A DNA stretch of 5,307 bases from Flavobacteriales bacterium (lineage in GTDB: Bacteria > Bacteroidota > Bacteroidia > Flavobacteriales_D > Crocinitomicaceae). The translations under genes and the position numbers were made by a program. Each line of letters begins with the position of its first letter. Position 1 is the first letter of the stretch. Positions 1 through 4,858 of the stretch are shown here, piece by piece. The stretch lies in assembly GCA_947461185.1 (NCBI GenBank), contig CANHJY010000149.1, positions 1 to 5,307 on the forward strand. Direction: 5' to 3'. The notes under the pieces were generated by a model that worked only from the letters and a program-made list of their open reading frames with translations, was not told the origin of the DNA and did not search any database.

Positions 1-2
1 AC

Positions 3-629
3 ATTGATTTGGAAGAGGGTTATGATGTGCGGATAAACGTTAAACTCAAGGAGTATATTATGCAATTGGAAAAGCCAGTAATCTATCTTTATCCAGAACA
101 GGATACAACAGTGAATGTACAATTGGACTACCAAGGAGAACTGCAACATTCTTATCCTAAATACACAGATTCAGGTTGGACTGTCAAAGCCCAGCCAAAT
201 GGTACATTGTGGGACCAAAATGGTCAAGAGTATTATGCATTATTTTGGGAAGGCACGCCAAAAAGAGAACTAATTGCTTCTGATGGCTTTGTTGTTTCTG
301 GCCAGCAAACGGCGGCATTTCTCGAGGAAAAATTGGCTTATCTTGGAATGAACAGAAGAGAAGCCAATGAGTTTATTATGTATTGGCTACCAAGAATGGA
401 GGATAATGCCTATAATTTCATTCATTTTGCTGGTGAAGATTACAATGAAATGGCCAAACTGAAAATCAATCCTAATCCAGAAACTGTAATTCGTGTAATG
501 ATGTTAACTCAGCCACTTGATGAAAAAATTGATGTCCCTTTACAAGATTTATCTCCATTAAATAAGGAAAGAAAAGGGTTTACAGTTGTGGAATGGGGTG
601 GTAGCGTCATTAATTCACTCCACCTGTAA
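3..629 (+). CDS. Uncharacterised 'KPVIYLYP'-motif protein, 3' part (5' end outside the window)
   Basis: The reading frame is open to the left edge, with no stop before position 3, and ends at TAA 627-629. It is therefore most likely a 5'-truncated gene. Numbering from the TTG codon at 9, the visible landmarks are E-K-P-V-I-Y-L-Y-P at 21-29, Y-P-K-Y at 49-52 and F-W-E-G at 79-82. After these come A-N-E-F-I-M-Y-W-L-P at 119-128, Y-N-F-I at 135-138, and the closing G-F-T-V-V-E-W-G-G at 190-198. I recognise this set as a conserved bacterial family seen in Bacteroidota and Firmicutes, often behind a signal peptide, with no function known to me. No signal peptide is visible here, as expected if the N-terminus is missing. 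An alternative start is ATG 60-62, which has an AAGGAG six bases upstream and would still leave the recognisable domain whole. The gene converges on the DUF721 gene. Assignment to the family is fairly sure; the start and function are not. Confidence 0.75.
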   Translation: MDLEEGYDVRINVKLKEYIMQLEKPVIYLYPEQDTTVNVQLDYQGELQHSYPKYTDSGWTVKAQPNGTLWDQNGQEYYALFWEGTPKRELIASDGFVVSGQQTAAFLEEKLAYLGMNRREANEFIMYWLPRMEDNAYNFIHFAGEDYNEMAKLKINPNPETVIRVMMLTQPLDEKIDVPLQDLSPLNKERKGFTVVEWGGSVINSLHL

Positions 630-691
630 GCACTAATTTTTTAAAAAAGCAGTCCGTTTTCTCAATATTAACCAGGGTTGAATTGCGTTTT

Positions 692-994
692 CTACCCAAA
701 CCAAATATCCGTAATAATTTCAATCCCAGCTTTTTCATTCACCCTGTCAATGATAATTTGCTTACCATGAGCAAGTTCCTCACGCATAACAGAAGAATCC
801 ATTTGTAGTATCAAAGTTTTGTTTCGGATTTGAATATTTTTTGTTCGATTGGCAACAGCAATGCCCATGAGTTCGGGCCAAGCATTGATGATGTCTAGTT
901 CTTTCATTTTTCCATCCAAACGATAAGCTTTTAACAATTTGCTAATCGCTTCGCCTAATGTGGTTTGATTTGAATTTCGTTTGAATGCATCCAT
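692..994 (-). CDS. DUF721 (DciA-family) protein, probable replicative-helicase loading factor
   Basis: This is a small 100-residue protein of the DUF721 family. Visible family features are an N-terminal helical stretch (L13-G-E-A-I to about 33), W39-P in 'NAWPELMG', the alternating strands I54-Q-I and L61-I-L-Q-M, M70-R-E-E-L74 followed by a helix, and N86 ahead of a final strand ending in W98-F-G. DUF721 proteins of the DciA type associate with the replicative helicase DnaB and help load it in bacteria lacking DnaC or DnaI; that is established knowledge for some members, and applying it to this protein is inference. The gene begins 11 bases after the recF stop on the same strand, so it is probably cotranscribed. 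The ATG at 994-992 has AGGTGA about seven bases upstream, which supports this start. The length is complete for the short Bacteroidota form; proteobacterial DciA is longer. Confidence 0.87.
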   Translation of the reverse strand: MDAFKRNSNQTTLGEAISKLLKAYRLDGKMKELDIINAWPELMGIAVANRTKNIQIRNKTLILQMDSSVMREELAHGKQIIIDRVNEKAGIEIITDIWFG

Positions 995-1005
995 TTTTGT
1001 TTCAC

Positions 1006-2112
1006 CTATAAAATTTCAGTTACACACCCTTTTTCTACATTGAAAAATTTCCTTTCGATATCTAAATTTCCAAAAAGATGACGTAATCTGTCTTCCTCCG
1101 TATCGGTAATAATGATTTGACCAAAATAATGATTTGATACCAACTCCATTAGCTTTTTTACTCTTGACGTGTCTAGTTTATCGAAAATATCATCCAAAAG
1201 TAAAACTGGCGCGACATTTAGATGATTTTTTAACCATTCATATTGTGCCAAACGCAATGCAATCACAAAAGATTTTTGTTGCCCTTGAGAACCAAATTTT
1301 TTAATAGGATGATCTTTAATTGTAAAAACCAGATCGTCTTTGTGAATTCCGCAATTCGTATATTGACTGAAAGCATCCCTTTTTTCAAATTGAACCAATA
1401 ATTCTGAAAACGGGGCGTCATTTAATTGGGATTTGTAGGTAATTTGAACAGCTTCCTCCTCCAACCCAATATAGTTGTAACGTTCTTGAAATACAGGAAG
1501 GAATTCATTGATAAATTTGAGGCGTTTTTCATGAATGATATTCCCAGATTGAACAAGTTGATCATTCCAAACTTCAATTGATTCTCTGTCAAAAAGACCA
1601 TGTTCAAACATGTTTTTTAAAAGTGCATTGCGCTGTTCAAGTACTTTTTTGTACCGTTGTAAAGTTTGCAAATACGCCTTGTCAAATTGAGAAATGATAC
1701 TGTCTATCCACTTTCTTCGCAATTCACTTCCTTCAGAAAGTAAATCCCGATCATATGGTGAAATCATTACCACAGGAAATAAACCTATGTGATCAGCAAG
1801 CTTTTCGTATTCTTTTTTGTTTTTTTTGATGATTTTTTTTCCACCATGTTTTAAGGAACATTGTATCGTAATATCTTTACCATCTTTAACCCAATGACCA
1901 TTAATCGCAAAAAAGGTTTCATTAATCCTAATATTTTGACGATCGACAACATTTAAATAGGATTTGCAAAAACTTTGATAATAGACCGCATCCAAAATAT
2001 TAGTTTTGCCAGAACCGTTTAGTCCAAAAAAACAATTGACTTTTGAAGTGAAAATCACCTCCTCCTCTCGATAATTTTTATAATTGTTTAGGAAAATACT
2101 ACTTAGGTACAT
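1006..2112 (-). CDS. recF: DNA replication and repair protein RecF
   Basis: RecF is an SMC-like ABC ATPase. Working with RecO and RecR, it helps load RecA at single-strand gaps and stalled forks. At 368 residues the protein is full length for the family (about 355-370). The Walker A motif G-L-N-G-S-G-K-T lies at 30-37, and the family motif G-I-H-K-D-D-L at 255-261. The ABC signature S-Q-G-Q-Q-K lies at 275-280, Walker B V-L-L-L-D-D at 303-308, and the D-loop L-D-T-S-R at 313-317. All ATPase elements are intact, so it should be active. The stretch at about 90-104 is lysine rich and is encoded by several A runs. The start at ATG 2112-2110 puts the conserved N-terminal strand 'LSSIFLNNYKNY' at the expected place. 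No clear Shine-Dalgarno precedes it; instead a perfect inverted repeat ends about ten bases upstream. It is first in an apparent recF-DUF721 operon, divergent from the TPR gene. Confidence 0.97.
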   Translation of the reverse strand: MYLSSIFLNNYKNYREEEVIFTSKVNCFFGLNGSGKTNILDAVYYQSFCKSYLNVVDRQNIRINETFFAINGHWVKDGKDITIQCSLKHGGKKIIKKNKKEYEKLADHIGLFPVVMISPYDRDLLSEGSELRRKWIDSIISQFDKAYLQTLQRYKKVLEQRNALLKNMFEHGLFDRESIEVWNDQLVQSGNIIHEKRLKFINEFLPVFQERYNYIGLEEEAVQITYKSQLNDAPFSELLVQFEKRDAFSQYTNCGIHKDDLVFTIKDHPIKKFGSQGQQKSFVIALRLAQYEWLKNHLNVAPVLLLDDIFDKLDTSRVKKLMELVSNHYFGQIIITDTEEDRLRHLFGNLDIERKFFNVEKGCVTEIL

Positions 2113-2121
2113 TATCGTAAA

Positions 2122-2150
2122 AATAGTTCAAATATGCAGTTTGAACTATT
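2122..2150. repeat. Perfect 11-bp inverted repeat next to the recF start
   Basis: The arm AATAGTTCAAA (2122-2132) and its exact reverse complement TTTGAACTATT (2140-2150) are separated by seven bases. The repeat lies 9 bases outside the recF start codon, in the 134-base gap between recF and the TPR gene. If recF is transcribed from upstream of it, it forms a hairpin in the leader. If the weak recF promoter proposed at 2129-2157 is real, the repeat covers the -7 box and looks like an operator. The sequence alone does not decide between these. Confidence 0.85.
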
Positions 2151-2157
2151 CTGCCAA
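2129..2157 (-). promoter_or_regulatory. Possible recF promoter (Bacteroidota type)
   Basis: On the minus strand, CATATTTG (2136-2129) matches five of the six fixed positions of the Bacteroidota -7 consensus TAnnTTTG. A TTG (2157-2155) lies 18 bases upstream, near the expected -33 position. Transcription would start around 2123 and leave a leader of roughly ten bases. The -7 box lies inside the inverted repeat. Such short motifs occur by chance in AT-rich DNA, so this is weak. Confidence 0.35.
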
Positions 2158-2218
2158 TCAATTTTTTAATCTTTATTTTTCATTACCTGTCGGAGTTTTC
2201 AGAATTCAAAAAAAAAAC

Positions 2219-2226
2219 TATTTTTG
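2219..2226 (+). promoter_or_regulatory. Putative -7 promoter element for the TPR-ribH-glmM unit
   Basis: TATTTTTG matches the Bacteroidota -7 consensus TAnnTTTG exactly. It lies 20 bases before the start codon of the TPR gene, giving a leader of about 14 bases. It follows directly on a run of ten A residues (2208-2217). No TTG sits at the usual -33 distance; the bases there read TTTT. The position and exact match are good, but the missing upstream element keeps confidence moderate. Confidence 0.45.
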
Positions 2227-2246
2227 CAAGGCTTAAAAATGTAACA

Positions 2247-2885
2247 ATGTCAGAAGTGTTTTCATTAGTTTCAATTAAGGAGAAAATTAACTCCTCTAAA
2301 AAATTGAAAATAACAACTTATATAATCGCTGGACTACTAATCCTAGCGTTTTTCTATTTTTTATATTACGTGTTCATTTTTGGACCCGCTAATACAGAAT
2401 CAAAGTCATCCTATTGGAGAGGATTGAATTATGCTGTCAGAGATTCTTCTGATAAGGCTATTCAAGAATTTGAACCTGCAGTTGAAAATTATGATGGTAC
2501 AGTTGGCGGTGAGGTTGCACAGTTCCTATTGGCAACACAATACATGAAAAAAGGTAGATTTGAAGATGCTATCGCACAATTGGAGGAAACTGATGTGGAT
2601 GATACCTATTTGAGCGCGATGAAATCAGGTCTTATTGCTGATTGTAAAAATGAAATGAAAGATTACGCGGGCGCTGTAGAACTCTATATTGAAGCAGCTA
2701 GTGTTAATGAAAACAAATTTACAACTCCAATGTATTTGTTCAAGGCTGGTTTGTGTGCTGAGAAAGTTAAAGATTTTGGTAAAGCTGTTGAATGTTATCA
2801 GAAAATAAAAGATGATTATCCGGATTACGGTAATCGTAAATATGAGAAATATTTATCTAGAGCATCCAACAAACAAACAAAGTAA
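2247..2885 (+). CDS. Membrane-anchored tetratricopeptide repeat protein (YfgM-like)
   Basis: This 212-residue protein has a short basic N-terminus (K18-K-L-K21), one hydrophobic segment at about 22-45 and then a helical repeat domain. That arrangement predicts a cytoplasmic N-terminus and a periplasmic TPR domain. Repeat units can be read at about 88-115 (containing 'GRFEDAIAQLEE'), 124-153 ('KDYAGAVELYIEAA') and 161-193 ('KDFGKAVECYQKIKDDYP'). A degenerate helical pair at 55-82 precedes them. The overall plan resembles YfgM-type TPR proteins, which in E. coli associate with the SecYEG translocon and chaperones. Bacteroidota commonly carry such a gene between recF and ribH. TPRs bind other proteins, so a scaffold role is likely; the partner is unknown. 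The stop is two bases before the ribH start, so the two are almost certainly cotranscribed. The start at ATG 2247 is supported by the promoter-like element 20 bases upstream and by the position of the membrane segment. Confidence 0.88.
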   Translation: MSEVFSLVSIKEKINSSKKLKITTYIIAGLLILAFFYFLYYVFIFGPANTESKSSYWRGLNYAVRDSSDKAIQEFEPAVENYDGTVGGEVAQFLLATQYMKKGRFEDAIAQLEETDVDDTYLSAMKSGLIADCKNEMKDYAGAVELYIEAASVNENKFTTPMYLFKAGLCAEKVKDFGKAVECYQKIKDDYPDYGNRKYEKYLSRASNKQTK

Positions 2886-2887
2886 CG

Positions 2888-3373
2888 ATGGCTACAGCAG
2901 GTCGAAACTTGTCTGAATATAAAAAGATTTTAACTCCAAATGGTGCCGATTTTCAAATCGGCATCGTTGTTTCTGAATGGAATGAAGATGTTACTTTTCA
3001 ACTTTTGGATGGCGCTAAATCGGCTTTAATAGATAATGGCGTATTAGAACAAAACATAAAGATTTATTTTGTTCCCGGTGCATTTGAACTTCCACTCGGT
3101 TGTCAATTTCTTTTTGATGCGCATCACGTGGATGGTATTGTTGCCATTGGTTCTGTGATTCAAGGTGAAACTCGTCATTTTGATTTTGTTTGCACGGGTG
3201 CAACAGACGGTATAATGAATGTAATGCTGAAATACAATAAACCGGTTTCGTATTGCTTGCTTACAGATAACACGAAACAACAGGCGCTCGACCGTTCAGG
3301 TGGTATTCATGGGAATAAAGGCGTTGAATGTGCTATTGCTCTTCTCAAAATGCTGGCATTAAAAAACTCATAA
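2888..3373 (+). CDS. ribH: 6,7-dimethyl-8-ribityllumazine synthase
   Basis: RibH condenses 5-amino-6-ribitylaminouracil with 3,4-dihydroxy-2-butanone 4-phosphate to make the direct precursor of riboflavin. The 161-residue length is normal for the family (about 150-160). The landmarks are all present. S29-E-W31-N is the substrate-stacking aromatic position, and V62-P-G-A-F-E-L-P69 is the family motif. G88-S-V-I-Q-G-E-T-R-H97-F carries the conserved catalytic histidine at 97. L124-L-T-D-N and R136, before G-N-K-G (142-145), complete the phosphate- and ribityl-binding end. Lumazine synthases assemble into pentamers or 60-mers; which applies here is not visible. It is the middle gene of the TPR-ribH-glmM unit, and no other riboflavin gene is nearby. 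Codons 19-26 contain an unusually good inverted repeat (listed separately). No FMN riboswitch is apparent upstream, where the gap is only two bases. Confidence 0.97.
   Translation: MATAGRNLSEYKKILTPNGADFQIGIVVSEWNEDVTFQLLDGAKSALIDNGVLEQNIKIYFVPGAFELPLGCQFLFDAHHVDGIVAIGSVIQGETRHFDFVCTGATDGIMNVMLKYNKPVSYCLLTDNTKQQALDRSGGIHGNKGVECAIALLKMLALKNS
2944..2963. repeat. 9-bp perfect inverted repeat inside the ribH 5' coding region
   Basis: TGCCGATTT (2944-2952) is followed after two bases by its exact reverse complement AAATCGGCA (2955-2963). In RNA the stem could extend by a G-U pair (2943/2964) and a G-C pair (2942/2965). It starts 57 bases into ribH and covers a conserved strand of the protein. No T run follows, so it is not a standard terminator. 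It may be chance or an mRNA hairpin. Confidence 0.7.
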
Positions 3374-3389
3374 ATTTTAATTTTTAGGT

Positions 3390-4775
3390 ATGACATTAAT
3401 CAAATCGATTTCCGGAATTCGTGGAACCATTGGTGGAAATGTTGGTGACAATTTAACTCCTTTAGATGCTGTCAAATTTGCCGCAGCTTATGGTACTTGG
3501 CTGAAGAGTTTACATCCAAACAAAAGGTTAAAAGTTGTTATCGGTAGAGATGCCCGACCTTCCGGACAAATGATTAGTGACTTGGTGTCTTCTACACTAG
3601 TCGGTTTGGGAATTGATGTAATAGATTTGGGACTCTCCACAACACCTACTGTTGAAGTTGCAGTGCCTATGGAAAATGCCGAAGGTGGAATTATTCTTAC
3701 AGCAAGTCATAATCCGAAACAATGGAATGCATTGAAATTACTCAATCATAAAGGTGAGTTTATTTCCGGAGCAGATGGTGCTAAAGTCCTCGAAATTGCA
3801 GAGAATGAATCTTATTCGTTTGCCGAAATTGATCATATTGGAACAATAGTAACTAATGATTCTTACTTGAAGAAACATATTGATGCTATTCTGGAATTAA
3901 AACTTGTTGACAAGGATGCTATTCAAAATGCAAATTTCACCATTGCCGTTGATGCGGTAAATTCTTCTGGTGGAATTTTCGTTCCTGCACTTCTCGAAGC
4001 TTTAGGGGTAAAAAATATCATAAAATTATATTGCGAGCCTAATGGACAATTTCCACATAATCCAGAACCGCTTCCAGAGCATCTGACGGATTTATCCAAT
4101 CTTATTAAAGAAAAAGGTGCAGATATCGGAATCACTGTAGATCCAGATGTGGATCGTTTAGCTTTGGTTTGTGAGGATGGATCTATGTTCGGAGAGGAAT
4201 ATACACTCGTTGCTGTCGCAGATTATGTAATTACACATACACCAGGAGCAACAGTTTCCAATCTTTCCTCTACAAAGGCTTTACGGGATGTTACTGAACA
4301 ACGAGGTTTAACTTATGCTGCTTCTGCAGTCGGCGAGGTTAATGTCGTTGAAAAAATGAAAGCAATCAATGCTGTAATAGGTGGAGAAGGAAATGGAGGT
4401 GTTATTTATCCTGAATTGCATTATGGAAGAGATTCTTTGGTTGGAATCGCTTTGTTTTTAAGCCATCTTGCACACAAAAAATGCAAAGTATCTGAATTGC
4501 GAGATCAATATCCAAAATACGTTATTTCCAAAAACAAAATTGAATTGAATCCCACAATTGATGTGGATCAGTTGTTATTAAAGATGACCTTGAATTATGC
4601 ACATCTTGAAATTGATACAACTGATGGTTTGAAAATTTACTTCGAAAACGAATGGGTGCACCTTAGAAAAAGTAATACAGAACCTATAATTCGTATTTAT
4701 GCTGAAAGTAAAAATGATCAAACAGCTCAAGAATTGTCAAATCGTATAATATTGGAAATCAAGGCGTTAATTTAA
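3390..4775 (+). CDS. glmM: Phosphoglucosamine mutase-type phosphohexomutase (GlmM family)
   Basis: This is a member of the alpha-D-phosphohexomutase superfamily. In the GlmM role it converts glucosamine 6-phosphate to glucosamine 1-phosphate on the way to UDP-GlcNAc for peptidoglycan and lipid A. The 461 residues are full length. The N-terminal S-G-I-R-G (8-12) and the active-site loop T-A-S106-H-N-P (104-109), with the phosphoserine at 106, are present. So are the metal-binding D251-P-D253-V-D255-R, the sugar-binding G-G-E-G-N-G-G (331-337), and the phosphate-binding R426-K-S-N-T-E-P (426-432). The sugar loop is not the G-E-Q-S-G-H of classical bacterial GlmM. It resembles the archaeal-type and Bacteroidota enzymes usually annotated as GlmM, so phosphomannomutase or phosphoglucomutase activity remains possible. 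The gene follows ribH by 16 bases and probably shares its transcript. Start ATG 3390 is preceded by a weak TAGG only. Confidence 0.88.
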   Translation: MTLIKSISGIRGTIGGNVGDNLTPLDAVKFAAAYGTWLKSLHPNKRLKVVIGRDARPSGQMISDLVSSTLVGLGIDVIDLGLSTTPTVEVAVPMENAEGGIILTASHNPKQWNALKLLNHKGEFISGADGAKVLEIAENESYSFAEIDHIGTIVTNDSYLKKHIDAILELKLVDKDAIQNANFTIAVDAVNSSGGIFVPALLEALGVKNIIKLYCEPNGQFPHNPEPLPEHLTDLSNLIKEKGADIGITVDPDVDRLALVCEDGSMFGEEYTLVAVADYVITHTPGATVSNLSSTKALRDVTEQRGLTYAASAVGEVNVVEKMKAINAVIGGEGNGGVIYPELHYGRDSLVGIALFLSHLAHKKCKVSELRDQYPKYVISKNKIELNPTIDVDQLLLKMTLNYAHLEIDTTDGLKIYFENEWVHLRKSNTEPIIRIYAESKNDQTAQELSNRIILEIKALI

Positions 4776-4791
4776 ACGTTGGTTTTTTTTT
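4760..4791 (+). terminator. Weak intrinsic terminator at the end of glmM
   Basis: CGTT (4765-4768) and AACG (4775-4778) can pair around a six-base loop. The stem may extend by CAA/TTG pairs across a two-base bulge (GG) or by G-U pairs. A run of nine T residues (4783-4791) follows. The stem overlaps the glmM stop codon. It is short and AU rich, so termination here is plausible but not strong. Confidence 0.4.
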
Positions 4792-4824
4792 ATTTTTATT
4801 TGATATTATTTTGAACCCTTTTTA

Positions 4825-4845
4825 TGTCGTCATGTAAACACGACA
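4825..4845. repeat. Operator-like 6-bp dyad ahead of the DUF4139-type gene
   Basis: TGTCGT (4825-4830) and its exact reverse complement ACGACA (4840-4845) flank a nine-base spacer. They lie 13 bases before the start codon at 4859. The half-sites are relatively GC rich in an otherwise AT-rich gap of 83 bases. The size and spacing would suit a dimeric regulator, or the dyad could form a small leader hairpin. A chance origin is possible. Confidence 0.5.
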
Positions 4846-4858
4846 AACTTTTAAAATC

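Noticed and set aside
637..648. TTTTTTAAAAAA palindrome in the convergent gap
   Set aside because: It is a simple A/T palindrome with no loop and no GC stem, expected in AT-rich DNA. It could supply T runs on both strands but is not a terminator alone.
663..691. Imperfect stem (CAAT/ATTG and AACC/GGTT) followed by CGTTTT, as a terminator for the left-edge gene
   Set aside because: The inner stem would leave a loop of two bases, the two short helices are split by an asymmetric internal loop, and the T run is only four. The convergent gap probably contains termination signals, but I cannot support this one.
1422..1607. 61-codon minus-strand frame within recF
   Set aside because: It lies wholly inside recF in another frame on the same strand, shows no family motifs, and recF is unmistakable.
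2239..2244. ATG-TAA start-stop codon pair just before the TPR start, as a regulatory minimal ORF
   Set aside because: It has no Shine-Dalgarno, would sit only about six bases from the mapped-by-inference 5' end, and is a likely chance occurrence in AT-rich sequence.
2278..2295. AGGAG-N8-CTCCT repeat inside the start of the TPR gene
   Set aside because: The arms are five bases with an eight-base loop, which is common by chance; no run or conserved context supports a function.
3015..3280. Two minus-strand frames antisense to ribH
   Set aside because: Both are antisense shadows of a clearly real ribH with no recognisable domain, promoter or ribosome binding site.
3923..4135. 70-codon minus-strand frame antisense to glmM
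   Set aside because: Its sequence is a complement of conserved GlmM codons and shows no independent features.
4795..4813. TTTATTTG and TTATTTTG as -7 boxes for the last gene
   Set aside because: Each misses the fixed A at position 2 of TAnnTTTG, they lie in a T-rich tract where such matches are expected, and no TTG sits at a suitable distance.
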